Part shown: piece after piece, positions 8,006 through 16,435 of the stretch | How positions within the stretch are numbered: position 1 is the stretch's first letter | How the letters are laid out: each line of letters begins with the position of its first letter | Source of the DNA: Bacillota bacterium | Lineage (GTDB): Bacteria > Bacillota > Clostridia > Lachnospirales > Lachnospiraceae | Assembly: GCA_023409535.1 (NCBI GenBank) | Contig: JAEYGZ010000048.1 | Coordinates: 186,001 to 250,000 of the forward strand | Direction: 5' to 3' | DNA length: 64,000 nucleotides | Position numbers and translations under genes: made by a program | The notes under the pieces: generated by a model | The model's input: the letters and a program-made list of their open reading frames with translations, nothing else | Databases searched by the model: none | What the model was told of the DNA's origin: nothing

Positions 8006-8653
8006 CTAGTCCCGTTTTGCGGCCTCCACATTTAATTTTGATTTGATATGATTTTTGATGATCCGTACGGCTTCTCTCTTGCCAAGCCGGCCCGCGTTCA
8101 GGATCAGGTCATAATTGAGAGGGTCCTTCCAGTCCCTTCCTCCCGAATAATATTTGTAGTATTCGGTCCGGTATTTATTCGTCCGGACCACCATGCTTTC
8201 GGCTTCCTCTTCGCTGACGCCCAGCTTTTCGATCACCGAACAGATGCAATACTCCCGCGGGGCATCAATAAAATAGCTAACCGCATTCTCATACCCCGCC
8301 AGTATCCGGTCGGCGCATTTGCCAAGAATAATGCAGGATTCTGTCTTTGCCAGTTCTTCGATGATTTTCTTTTGAATATGATATAAATTATCCTCGGACA
8401 GGAATTTCTTGTCACTTGGCTCCGCGATATACTGGGAGGGCATCCCTTTCAAAAGCTTGCTGATATGGCTGCCCTTTAATTTCTCATCCACATCGACAAA
8501 TAAATTCTCACTGATCCCGGTCTGGTCCGACGCCATTTTTAAGATCTGCTTGTCATAATAGGGAATTTGCAGCTCTTCGCTTAATATTGCGGCAATTTCT
8601 TTTCCTCCGCTTCCAAAGCCCCTGGCAATGGTAATCACATAATTTTTCAACAT
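8006..8653 (-). CDS. Cytidylate kinase-like family protein
   Basis: 215 aa from ATG at 8653 (GGAGG four bases upstream). The N terminus YVITIARGFGSGGKEIA is the P-loop of the cytidylate-kinase-like family, which differs from housekeeping Cmk, and the protein has PYYDKQIL and an Arg-rich C-terminal part (RTNKYRTEYYKYYSGGRDW). Members of this family are widespread in Clostridia and mostly uncharacterised, and some sit in catabolic or transport operons. Here it is between the solute-binding protein and the ThDP enzyme. A phosphotransfer role on a pathway intermediate or a regulatory role is possible; neither can be read from the sequence. Confidence 0.8.
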   Translation of the reverse strand: MLKNYVITIARGFGSGGKEIAAILSEELQIPYYDKQILKMASDQTGISENLFVDVDEKLKGSHISKLLKGMPSQYIAEPSDKKFLSEDNLYHIQKKIIEELAKTESCIILGKCADRILAGYENAVSYFIDAPREYCICSVIEKLGVSEEEAESMVVRTNKYRTEYYKYYSGGRDWKDPLNYDLILNAGRLGKREAVRIIKNHIKSKLNVEAAKRD

Positions 8654-8670
8654 CAATCCTCCGCTTCTCG

Positions 8671-8725
8671 CTGAGGGTGTCCCAAAAGCCGGCTTCACCA
8701 GCCGTGACCTTTGAGGCACCCTCAT
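8671..8725 (-). other. Intercistronic double hairpin between dppA and the kinase-like gene
   Basis: An outer stem (TGAGGGTG near 8672 with CACCCTCA near 8725, extended by C/A-rich pairs) encloses an inner CGGCT/AGCCG hairpin. There is no U-tract, so it looks like an RNA-stabilising or processing element that could set expression of the binding protein above the downstream enzymes. Confidence 0.5.
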
Positions 8726-8735
8726 TAAGAACTAC

Positions 8736-10406
8736 TTAATTAACTTTCCATTCCCATACACAATCATTGTACCTGGAGGTATCCATTCCGTTAAAGCTGC
8801 TTACTCTTGAAGAGTTGATTACATAGGAATAGGTATGGCATACCGATATGAACGGGCTGTACTCCTCCATATACACTTGATAATCATAAATCAGCTGCAG
8901 CTTCTTATCCTGATCCTGTTCGGCCAGAATTTCCTTTTGCTTTTCCAGAAACGCGGGATCGGTGCAATTAATAAAGGTGGTCTTGGTACTGTCAAAAAAG
9001 GTATCCAGACACAGGGGATCCAGGGAGGTGCCGTAGGTACCTATTCCCATATCCAGGGTATTGGCTCTTAAATCGGCAAACATGGTTGTGGTATCGGTTG
9101 AGATGATCTCTGTATGAATTCCGGCCTCCTCAAGATTCTGCTGAATAATGACCGCCATATCCGCTCTGATCCCGGCAGGGGCGGACAGCACCAGGGTCTC
9201 TCCCCCGTAGCTTGATTCCGCCAATAATGCCTTTGCCTTTTCCACGTCTCTTCCATGTGCCACTGCCTGATTAAAGTAGGAGCTTGTGGGCGTGATGTAG
9301 TTTGTACTGGGGACCGCGTCACCGTCAAACAGGGATTGGCATATCAGCTCCTTGTCCACCGCATAGTCGATGGCCAGCCTCAGCTTGCTGTCGCTTACCT
9401 TGACATTGCTGATCCATACGGCATACAGCTGCAGGGGATCATCGCTCTTCGTCACCGTAACCGCTTCATTGCCTTCCATCGACAGAGCCTCTTCCGTACT
9501 CAGATAGGGGTAGGCGTAATCAAGCTCTCCTGTCGATAAGCTTGTCAGCATATTGCTGGGGTCTACCACCCGGATAATCAGCGTATCAAAATCAGGCGCG
9601 CCCAGCTGGTAATCCGGATTGGCTTTTAACACCAACTCGCTGCCCGTGACCTCGCTCTCGAAAATACAGGGACCGGAGCCAACGGGACTAAGCCAGAATT
9701 CATCCTCCAAAAAGCTTTCCAGCGGGACGTCCTGCAATAAATGCTTCGGAAGAACGATGTAGTTCTTGCTTCTCGAGAAGAAGAAATGGGTCAAATCCTG
9801 CGCTTCCTTGAAATGCAATACCAGGGTATAATCATCCGTCGCTTCAACACCGATGGAATTTTCCGATTCCTCATTTCCCGATGCGTCCACACCGGTAAGG
9901 ACGTCAAAATTTGCCTTGTCGCTGTTGACAATCTCCGGCTTGCTCAGAGTCTGGAAGGTCCAAACCCAGTCCTGGGCCGTTACAGGCTCGCCGTCATGCC
10001 ATTTGCTGTTTTCATCCAGGTAGAGGGTCAGGGACAAGCCGTCCGCGGATAATTCCCAGCTTTTCGCGGCTCTTGGGGTCACTGTTCCGTCACTTCTGGT
10101 CACCACCAGCTTATCAAATATCTTATCGGCTACCAGACCGCTGTAATATCCTCCCGCCGACTGGGAATAAGGCATCAGACTGGTCCAGGCGGAAGCAAGT
10201 CCGTAGACAAAGGTCTTCTCCTCCTCCGGCTCCTGCGCTTCTTCACCGTCTGCCGGTTCCTGGGCTTCCTCCGACGGCGCCGCCTCCGATGGTACTGCCT
10301 CCCCAGACGGCGTTTCTTTTCCGCCGCATCCGGTCAGTATTGTGCCTATGCTTAACACAAGAGTCATAAACAGCACTATAATTTTCTTGTTTCTTTGTTC
10401 CTTCAT
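8736..10406 (-). CDS. ABC transporter substrate-binding lipoprotein, peptide type (SBP family 5)
   Basis: 556 aa. Lipoprotein signal peptide with lipobox LTGC (Cys about 27), then a Glu/Pro/Ala-rich linker and an extracellular SBP_bac_5 domain (YGLASAWTSLMPYSQSAGG; LYLDENSKWHDGEPVTAQDW is the family's hallmark block). It captures a peptide or peptide-like solute outside the membrane for the DppBCDF importer encoded just upstream. ATG at 10406 follows GGAGG. Unusually, it is the last transporter gene, after the ATPases, rather than the first. Confidence 0.9.
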   Translation of the reverse strand: MKEQRNKKIIVLFMTLVLSIGTILTGCGGKETPSGEAVPSEAAPSEEAQEPADGEEAQEPEEEKTFVYGLASAWTSLMPYSQSAGGYYSGLVADKIFDKLVVTRSDGTVTPRAAKSWELSADGLSLTLYLDENSKWHDGEPVTAQDWVWTFQTLSKPEIVNSDKANFDVLTGVDASGNEESENSIGVEATDDYTLVLHFKEAQDLTHFFFSRSKNYIVLPKHLLQDVPLESFLEDEFWLSPVGSGPCIFESEVTGSELVLKANPDYQLGAPDFDTLIIRVVDPSNMLTSLSTGELDYAYPYLSTEEALSMEGNEAVTVTKSDDPLQLYAVWISNVKVSDSKLRLAIDYAVDKELICQSLFDGDAVPSTNYITPTSSYFNQAVAHGRDVEKAKALLAESSYGGETLVLSAPAGIRADMAVIIQQNLEEAGIHTEIISTDTTTMFADLRANTLDMGIGTYGTSLDPLCLDTFFDSTKTTFINCTDPAFLEKQKEILAEQDQDKKLQLIYDYQVYMEEYSPFISVCHTYSYVINSSRVSSFNGMDTSRYNDCVWEWKVN

Positions 10407-10467
10407 AATGATCCTCCTTGTATAATATTGTTTTTATGTCAAATAACCGGACATTCCTCATTGTTTC

Positions 10468-11439
10468 CTACGCAAAATGGCACGCCGCAAAATGCTTTGG
10501 CGCCACTTCTCTCAGCACCACCTCACCGGACATACACTGTTCCGCACATTGGGTGCATCTTGTATGAAAGCCGCAGCCCAGGGGCGGGTTTACGGGACTT
10601 GGCAGATCCCCCGACAATATGATTCTCGCGCTCTTGTTTTTGTCCACCCTGGCAACGGGTATCGCCGACAGCAGCGCCTTTGTGTAGGGATGAAGGGGAT
10701 TGCAAAACAGCTCCTCCTTGTCTGCCAGTTCAACAATCTTTCCCAGATACATCACCGCTATTCTGTCGCACAGGTAGCGGATAACCGCCAAATCATGGGA
10801 TATGAACAAATAGGTAATCCCATATTCCTCCTTAATATCCTTCATCAGATTCAGAACCTGGCTCCGGACGGAAACATCCAGCGCCGATACGGATTCATCA
10901 CATACGATAAATTTGGGTCTGATGATGAGGGAACGGGCTATGACCACCCGCTGCCTTTGTCCGCCGGACATTTCATGAGGATATTTATACATCTGCTGTT
11001 CGCTCAGGCCGACCACCTTCATCGCATCCCTTACCCGGGTGTAATATTCTTCCCGTCTGCCGATTTTAAAGGCCTTTAACGGTGCCGCGATTGCGTCAAA
11101 TACAGTCATCCGGGGATTAAGGGAAGCATAGGGATCCTGAAATATGATTTGCATTTTTTCCCTTAATTCCCGCATTCTTTTGCCGGAATAACCGGTGATA
11201 TCCTCTCCGTCGAACAGGATGCTGCCCGAGGTGATCCCGTTCAGCCGCAGCAGGGTATGTCCCAGGGTCGATTTTCCGCAGCCGCTTTCTCCGACCAGCC
11301 CAAGGACCTCCTCCTTCTGAATATTCAGGCTCACATTATCCACTGCTTTTAAATATTTCCTTTTTTCCTTATGGACGGAATTCTTTACGAGATAATATTT
11401 TTTCAGGTTTTTAATTTCAACCAGGCTTTCCTGCTTCAT
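10468..11439 (-). CDS. Peptide ABC transporter ATP-binding protein (DppF/OppF-like)
   Basis: 323 aa. Walker A GESGCGKST, signature MSGGQRQR, and Walker B followed by DESVSALD; most family members have DEPVSALD, so the Pro is Ser here. A C-terminal oligopeptide-transport extension with several Cys (GCGFHTRCTQCAEQC) is present. It energises uptake with the DppD-like subunit. ATG at 11439 overlaps the dppD stop by four bases, showing tight coupling. Confidence 0.9.
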   Translation of the reverse strand: MKQESLVEIKNLKKYYLVKNSVHKEKRKYLKAVDNVSLNIQKEEVLGLVGESGCGKSTLGHTLLRLNGITSGSILFDGEDITGYSGKRMRELREKMQIIFQDPYASLNPRMTVFDAIAAPLKAFKIGRREEYYTRVRDAMKVVGLSEQQMYKYPHEMSGGQRQRVVIARSLIIRPKFIVCDESVSALDVSVRSQVLNLMKDIKEEYGITYLFISHDLAVIRYLCDRIAVMYLGKIVELADKEELFCNPLHPYTKALLSAIPVARVDKNKSARIILSGDLPSPVNPPLGCGFHTRCTQCAEQCMSGEVVLREVAPKHFAACHFA

Positions 11440-12419
11440 TCCATCACTCCCCCTTCGTATATCCAGCATCTTACTCTGCTGTTCCCCTCCGGCTGGAATA
11501 CCGGCGGCGGCGCCGTCCTGCACTTCTCCATTGCCGACCCGCATCTCATGCAGAAGCGGCAGCCTTTCGGCATGTCCGCCAGCTCCGGAACATTTCCGGA
11601 AATTGTCGCCAGCCTGTCCACATTACTGTCTACCTGGGGGATGGAGCCCAGAAGTCCCCTGGTGTACGGGTGCAGCGGCTTTTCAAAAATATGCTCCACC
11701 GTTCCGTATTCCACATCCTCCCCCGCGTACATCACCAAAACATGATCCGCGGTTTCGGCAACCACTCCCATATCGTGGGTAATCAGTAAAATTGCCGTGC
11801 TTTTTTCCTTCTGTATCTCCTTCATCAGCTCCAGTATCTGTGCCTGGATCGTTACATCCAGAGCCGTCGTAGGCTCGTCCGCGATCAGCAGGCAGGGATT
11901 GCAGGACAGCGCCATTGCGATCATTACCCTCTGTCTCATTCCGCCGCTTAACTGGTGGGGATATTCCCTGATTCTTTGCTCCGGCAGCGGCATTCCCACA
12001 TCCCGCAAAAGCTGTACCGCTATTTTCAGGGAAGCCTTCCTGCCGATTTTCTGATGGGCCCGGATCATTTCCGATAATTGCCTGCCGATCGTGTGCACGG
12101 GATTCAGGGAGGTCATGGGCTCCTGAAAAATCATGGAAATTTCCTTGCCGCATACCTTTCTCATTTCCTTCTCGGTTTTATCCCGGATGGATTCCTCCTT
12201 CAGCAGAACATCTCCGCCGGCAATATATCCCGTGTCGCCCTGAAACAGGTGCATGATCGCGGTTGCCGTCATACTCTTCCCGCAGCCCGACTCTCCCACG
12301 ATCCCCAATATTTCTCCCTCGTTCACAGAAAAAGAAACCTCATTGATCGCAGTCAATTCCCTTTTCCCTAATCTTAAATTTACTTTCAGCTTATCGACTT
12401 TCAGTATTTCCTTATTCAA
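11436..12419 (-). CDS. Peptide ABC transporter ATP-binding protein (DppD/OppD-like)
   Basis: 327 aa. Walker A GESGCGKSM, signature LSGGMRQR, Walker B LLIADEPTTALD, and the C-terminal Cys-containing oligopeptide extension (GCRFCMRCGSAMEKC). The start is TTG at 12419 with AGGTG eight bases upstream; no ATG is suitably placed. It is separated from dppC by a 118-bp gap with repeat copy 3, which may tune the ratio of permease to ATPase. Confidence 0.9.
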   Translation of the reverse strand: MNKEILKVDKLKVNLRLGKRELTAINEVSFSVNEGEILGIVGESGCGKSMTATAIMHLFQGDTGYIAGGDVLLKEESIRDKTEKEMRKVCGKEISMIFQEPMTSLNPVHTIGRQLSEMIRAHQKIGRKASLKIAVQLLRDVGMPLPEQRIREYPHQLSGGMRQRVMIAMALSCNPCLLIADEPTTALDVTIQAQILELMKEIQKEKSTAILLITHDMGVVAETADHVLVMYAGEDVEYGTVEHIFEKPLHPYTRGLLGSIPQVDSNVDRLATISGNVPELADMPKGCRFCMRCGSAMEKCRTAPPPVFQPEGNSRVRCWIYEGGVME

Positions 12420-12464
12420 AATTCCGGCACCTGCTTTCTGATATCAAAGTAACCTACTAATCAT

Positions 12465-12538
12465 CTATACTGCCAAAGCCCGTGAATTTGGGCGGCAGCA
12501 CAAATTTGCCGTGTGAAAATCGCCTTTTATTTTCACAC
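12465..12538 (-). repeat. Intergenic repeat copy 3: hairpin followed by GGCAAATTTG
   Basis: A perfect 10-bp stem (12511-12520 with 12529-12538, loop of 8) begins at the dppC stop codon and is followed directly by GGCAAATTTGTGCTGCC, then a CTGCC/GGCAG hairpin and GGCAGTATAGA. The same block order as copy 1 (528-627) is seen, including the terminal GGCAGTAT. Confidence 0.7.
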
Positions 12539-13392
12539 TATCTCCTGATTTTCGGGTCAAAGGCATCTCTGACGCCCTCTCCGACAAAATTAATGCATAT
12601 AATCGTAACAATGAGAAAGGCACCAGGGATCGACCACAGCCACGGCCTGCCCTTCAATACGGTAAGATTCTGGGCCGCGTAAATGATGTTTCCCCAGGAG
12701 GGCTCCGGCGGCTGTATTCCCGCGCCCAAAAAGCTTAAGGAGGACTCTAAAATAATTGCCTGGGAAATACGAAAGGGAAGGGATACCCATAGGGGAGAGG
12801 TGGCATTCGGCAAAATGTAGCGTAAAATAATGCTGATATTTAATTCTCCTGTCGCCCTGGCCGCCTTGATAAATTCCTTTTCCCTGACGGATAGGACGCT
12901 TCCGTAGATTAATTTGGCAATGGCCGGCCAGCCCATGATTCCTATGATAAAAATCAGGGTGATAACCTTTGAATTCGTAATGGAAACAACGACCAGGACC
13001 AGGATGATCGTCGGAAATGACATAAATACTTCCGCAAGACGCATGATAATCATTTCGGCCGCTCCTCTAAAGTATCCGGCGATCAGGCCCAGGGGCAGGC
13101 CGATGCCCACGCTGATGGCAACGGACAGCAGGCCGACCATCAGCGAGGTTTTCCCTCCGCAGATCACCCTGGCGAACAAATCCCTTCCCGTATCATCCGT
13201 TCCAAACCAGTGGGCGGCGCTTGGCGGCGCTTTAAATGCCAGCACATCCGACGTATACGGGTCCAAATTCATAACCACCGGCAGAAAGCCAATGAGAGCT
13301 ATTTCTATGAGCAAAATTATTGCCGCGGCCAGGGCCAGCCTATGATGTGCAAATTTCTTCAAAAATTCGATAAAACCGTTTCTCCTGTTCAT
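12538..13392 (-). CDS. Peptide ABC transporter permease (DppC/OppC-like)
   Basis: 284 aa. One N-terminal membrane helix followed by the OppC/DppC permease domain: the GTDDTGRDLFARVICGG block, about five further helices, and the cytoplasmic coupling loop EFIKAARATGELNISIILRYILPN (EAA motif). It forms the translocation pore with DppB. The ribosome binding site (AAGGAGTG) is relatively far from the ATG at 13392. Confidence 0.9.
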   Translation of the reverse strand: MNRRNGFIEFLKKFAHHRLALAAAIILLIEIALIGFLPVVMNLDPYTSDVLAFKAPPSAAHWFGTDDTGRDLFARVICGGKTSLMVGLLSVAISVGIGLPLGLIAGYFRGAAEMIIMRLAEVFMSFPTIILVLVVVSITNSKVITLIFIIGIMGWPAIAKLIYGSVLSVREKEFIKAARATGELNISIILRYILPNATSPLWVSLPFRISQAIILESSLSFLGAGIQPPEPSWGNIIYAAQNLTVLKGRPWLWSIPGAFLIVTIICINFVGEGVRDAFDPKIRR

Positions 13393-13438
13393 ATGCGCCT
13401 GTATACACTCCTTCTTCTCAACTCTGATCTTGCCTTCC

Positions 13439-14407
13439 TTACGCCTTCTTTTGAATGCCCGTGGCTATTCTCGGATCCAAAAGCGCATAGATGATATCCA
13501 TTAATATATTCGTAATAAGAACAGTAACGCAGATGATTACGGTAATTCCCATGATGGTATTGTAATCCCTTGAGCCGATGGAGCTGACCATCAGGCTTCC
13601 CAGCCCCGGCCAGGAAAAAATCTGCTCTACCACGACAGTGCCGCCGATCAGGTAGGGAATGGATATGCCGACTGCCGTAACGATGGGAATCCATGCATTT
13701 CTGAGAACATGGTCAATGATAACCTTCTGCCTGGAGATTCCCTTGGACCTTGCCGTCTTGACATATTCTTCATTCAGCACCTCCAGCATGCTGCTTCTCG
13801 TTTGCTTAATAAAATTTCCTATCAGATGCAGCGCCACGACAAAGGCGGGCAGGATTAAATGAAGCGACAGATCTGCTATCGTATGCTTCGCATTCGCCGA
13901 ATACATCCCCTGGGAGGGCAAAGCCCCCAGCTTCACGGCAAACAGGTAAATAAACAGCAGACTGATTAAAAAATTGGGCGCCGAGGTTCCAATGAAGGAT
14001 ATTCCGGAGGAAACCGTATCCCAAAAGGTGTAGGGCTTATATGCGGATAACACGCCCAGGGGGATGCCGATGACCAATGACAGGAGCAGGGAGGTCAGCG
14101 CCAGAATTAACGTAGGCTGCACCCTTTGGGAAATAATCTTTACCACGGCCTGGGAGGAGGTGGAGGAGGTTCCGAGATCCCCCTGCAGAAAATTTCCGAG
14201 CCATATAAAGTACCTGACAATAATCGGCTTATCAAGTCCCATGGACTTTTTCAATGCTTCATAAGCCTCCTCCGTGAGATTTCCCGCCTGTACCATAAGA
14301 TCGACCGGACCTCCCGGCGTCATGGAAGAAAGAACATACACCAAAAATGTGACTCCAAAAAAAATGGGAACAGCAAATAAAATTCTTTTTATTATATACT
14401 TTAACAT
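13439..14407 (-). CDS. Peptide ABC transporter permease (DppB/OppB-like)
   Basis: 322 aa. N terminus MLKYIIKRILFAVPIFFGVT is typical of DppB; six predicted membrane helices and the EYVKTARSKGISRQKVIIDHVLRN coupling loop are present. ATG at 14407 has GGAGG six bases upstream. An upstream in-frame ATG at 14464 lies inside the leader hairpin and was rejected. It is the first gene of the dpp transcript, behind a conserved promoter and hairpin. Confidence 0.9.
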   Translation of the reverse strand: MLKYIIKRILFAVPIFFGVTFLVYVLSSMTPGGPVDLMVQAGNLTEEAYEALKKSMGLDKPIIVRYFIWLGNFLQGDLGTSSTSSQAVVKIISQRVQPTLILALTSLLLSLVIGIPLGVLSAYKPYTFWDTVSSGISFIGTSAPNFLISLLFIYLFAVKLGALPSQGMYSANAKHTIADLSLHLILPAFVVALHLIGNFIKQTRSSMLEVLNEEYVKTARSKGISRQKVIIDHVLRNAWIPIVTAVGISIPYLIGGTVVVEQIFSWPGLGSLMVSSIGSRDYNTIMGITVIICVTVLITNILMDIIYALLDPRIATGIQKKA

Positions 14408-14439
14408 TGCATCCTCCTTCTCAGGTAAAGCATCAAAAA

Positions 14440-14470
14440 AAGGCAATGATACTATCAGCATCATTGCCTT
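14440..14470 (-). terminator. Leader terminator/attenuator of the dpp operon
   Basis: Minus strand: 11-bp perfect stem (14460-14470 with 14440-14450, 9-nt loop) followed by a run of T. It is located between the promoter (14518-14546) and dppB. The core CAATGATGC...GTATCATTG is shared with the hairpin before the M20 gene at 16048-16070. Confidence 0.75.
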
Positions 14471-14517
14471 GGATTATGATCATTTCAATCTATTTGATTT
14501 ACCTCTGACTTAATGGT

Positions 14518-14546
14518 AGCTTATCACATCCCAGGATTAAAATCAA
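14518..14546 (-). promoter_or_regulatory. Extended -10 promoter of the dpp operon
   Basis: -35 TTGATT (14541-14546), 17-bp spacer, weak -10 TAAGCT (14518-14523) preceded by TGA (extended -10). A weak -10 with a conserved upstream dyad suggests activator dependence. Confidence 0.6.
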
Positions 14547-14563
14547 TAAAAATATTAATATTT

Positions 14564-14597
14564 TAACGTAAAATCTATTTTCCCGGATTTTTGCGTT
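14564..14597. promoter_or_regulatory. Operator-like dyad upstream of the dpp promoter
   Basis: TAACGTAAAAT and ATTTTTGCGTTA form a 34-bp interrupted inverted repeat 17 bp upstream of the -35. A dyad of the same length and half-sites occurs at 16142-16175 upstream of the M20 gene. Confidence 0.65.
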
Positions 14598-14611
14598 ACT
14601 TTTTTGCAGTA

Positions 14612-16006
14612 TTATTCCAATGGAAATTGATACGGACGCACATACGTTTTGCTGTGCTCCTCCTTTGCCCTTGTAATAATCTCCGGTGTCTCGATCAGCC
14701 TTGTACCGAACAGGGCAATTACCTTTCCGGCATTCAGCATGGCCTTATGGCCGAGGAAGGTATTGGCCAGGGCGGTGCATTGCCAGGTGTGTACCATATT
14801 GCCGATGGCAAGGGAAGCAAAGGATAGATATACGGCAGGGACAAGATAAGCCACATCACCGATATCGCAGGAGGAAAAATTATATCCCGTTTCCTTCTCA
14901 TCAAATAAAATCACATCCGAATGCAGCGGCTTTTTCAAAATGTCCTCCGGATTTTCATAATATCTGCCCAGCTTCTCCGCCGCCTGCCTTTTTAATTCCG
15001 GGGACAGGGAAGCATAGAATTTCCCGGCCAGCGTATAATCCCTGTCATCCCAGGCGGGAGCGCCGGTTTCCTGGTAGCATTTCCCGATTTCCTGCGCCAG
15101 CACTTTATTCTGTGCATAATCCGAGCCGCCGCCGATGTACCCGTATTCCATTTTCGTTTCCGTCATCAGGGCCGCTCCCTCGGCAATCTTTTTCACACGC
15201 TCCGCGAGCGCCTTCACCTGTTCTATTTTCGGTGCCCGGATAATATACCTTACCTTGCTGTAATTCTGTATGATATTGGCGGCCTCGCCTCCTGCGTCCA
15301 CATAAGCGGCATGGATTCTGGCCTCCGAAATCGTATTCTCACGCATAAAGTTCACTCCGATATTCATCAGCTCCGTGGCGCTCAGGGCATTCCTGCCCAT
15401 ATGAGGCGATGCTCCCGCATGTGCGGAAATCCCCCGGAAGGAAAACTCCATTGCCACATTGGCAACCATGGGCAGACTGGGTACACTGTTGAACATATTG
15501 GCATGGCTGTATATGGCGGCATCCAGCTCCCGGTAGGCCCCGTCCCTTGCCAGAAGGGCCTTGCCTGAGCCTGCTTCCTCCGCGGGAGAGCCGATCACAA
15601 TAACCGTGCCCTCCTTTTTATTCACCTCCAGATATTTTTTCAACGCAACGGCGGCTCCAAAGGCGGCTCCCGCGATGTTGCAATGTCCGCAGCCGTGTCC
15701 GTTCTCATTTCCCTCTCTCTTTTCCTGACGGCAAACACCCGATTGCTGGCTCATCCCCGGCAGGGCGTCATAATCCGCGATAATGCCGATATGGGGCCTG
15801 CCGGTGCCATAGACCGCCCGGAAGGCCGTTGCTAATCCCAAATATCCTTTTTCGCATTGAAAGCCTTCCGACTCCAGCGCTTCACACATCAGGTCCAGGG
15901 ATTTATATTCCTGAAAAGCCGTTTCCGCATACTCCCATACCCGGTCACAAATTTCTATGATTTTCTTTTCCTTTTCCTTGAAAACCTCATTGATCAATTC
16001 CTTCAT
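14612..16006 (-). CDS. M20 family amidohydrolase (AbgB/p-aminobenzoyl-glutamate hydrolase-like)
   Basis: 464 aa. Metallopeptidase M20 layout: DYDALPG and GCGHCNIAGAAFGAAVALK metal-site blocks (the usual GHxxH appears as GHGCGHCN), SPAEEAGSGK with the catalytic Glu pair, a lid/dimer domain (FSFRGISAHAGASP), and a C-terminal HSDVIL/GDVA block. Members hydrolyse N-acyl or glutamyl amides. ATG at 16006 follows GGAGGG with seven-base spacing. The promoter, upstream dyad and leader hairpin match those of the dpp operon immediately downstream, so import and amide cleavage are probably co-regulated. Confidence 0.85.
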   Translation of the reverse strand: MKELINEVFKEKEKKIIEICDRVWEYAETAFQEYKSLDLMCEALESEGFQCEKGYLGLATAFRAVYGTGRPHIGIIADYDALPGMSQQSGVCRQEKREGNENGHGCGHCNIAGAAFGAAVALKKYLEVNKKEGTVIVIGSPAEEAGSGKALLARDGAYRELDAAIYSHANMFNSVPSLPMVANVAMEFSFRGISAHAGASPHMGRNALSATELMNIGVNFMRENTISEARIHAAYVDAGGEAANIIQNYSKVRYIIRAPKIEQVKALAERVKKIAEGAALMTETKMEYGYIGGGSDYAQNKVLAQEIGKCYQETGAPAWDDRDYTLAGKFYASLSPELKRQAAEKLGRYYENPEDILKKPLHSDVILFDEKETGYNFSSCDIGDVAYLVPAVYLSFASLAIGNMVHTWQCTALANTFLGHKAMLNAGKVIALFGTRLIETPEIITRAKEEHSKTYVRPYQFPLE

Positions 16007-16047
16007 GATTTCCCTCCGTTCCTGTGTATATTTTTGCACAAAAAAAA

Positions 16048-16070
16048 CAATGATACCGAACGCATCATTG
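16048..16070 (-). terminator. Leader terminator/attenuator before the M20 gene
   Basis: CAATGATGC and GTATCATTG pair (9 bp including one G-U), 5-nt loop, followed by eight T on the minus strand. The stem sequence matches the dpp leader hairpin although the loops differ. Confidence 0.7.
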
Positions 16071-16094
16071 CTTCAACTGATATTTAATGATAGT

Positions 16095-16123
16095 AGACTA
16101 ACATACTTATTCCTTCAAGTCAA
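16095..16123 (-). promoter_or_regulatory. Extended -10 promoter of the M20 gene
   Basis: -35 TTGACT (16118-16123), 17-bp spacer, -10 TAGTCT (16095-16100) preceded by TGT. The same arrangement occurs upstream of dppB. Confidence 0.6.
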
Positions 16124-16141
16124 TAAAGAATATTAATTTTT

Positions 16142-16175
16142 TGACGTAAAATTAAATTTTTTTTTATTTTGCGTT
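16142..16175. promoter_or_regulatory. Operator-like dyad upstream of the M20 promoter
   Basis: TGACGTAAAAT and ATTTTGCGTTA half-sites form a 34-bp interrupted inverted repeat 18 bp upstream of the -35. It is nearly identical in half-sites and length to 14564-14597. The stretch from 16007 to 16435 holds this dyad, the M20 promoter and hairpin, and the divergent rpsT promoter; no other gene is seen there. Confidence 0.65.
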
Positions 16176-16259
16176 ATTTTTTTACAGTTTAACCATTTCT
16201 ATTCCTGGTATCCGTACCAACAAACCGAACCGGCCATGAGAATAATTCTATTTTATGTA

Positions 16260-16288
16260 TTGACAGAACAGATACCATGAGATACTAT
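16260..16288 (+). promoter_or_regulatory. Promoter of rpsT
   Basis: -35 TTGACA (16260-16265), 17-bp spacer, -10 TACTAT (16283-16288). This gives a leader of about 140 nt before rpsT, long enough for the autoregulation known for S20 in other bacteria (inference). Confidence 0.6.
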
Positions 16289-16435
16289 ATAATAGTATGT
16301 TTCCATTAGAACGTCCGTGTCCGGATTTAATGAAACAAAGTATTCGAACGACCAAATCCAGGTTTACATCTCACTCTCACTTTGGTGTACTTGGCGCTGT
16401 GGTTGATAATTAATTTATATTTGGAGGTGTACGAA

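Noticed and set aside
16382..16435. Longer rpsT start at an upstream ATG
   Set aside because: There is no ribosome binding site there, whereas TTG at 16436 has GGAGGT at ideal spacing and gives the standard S20 N terminus.
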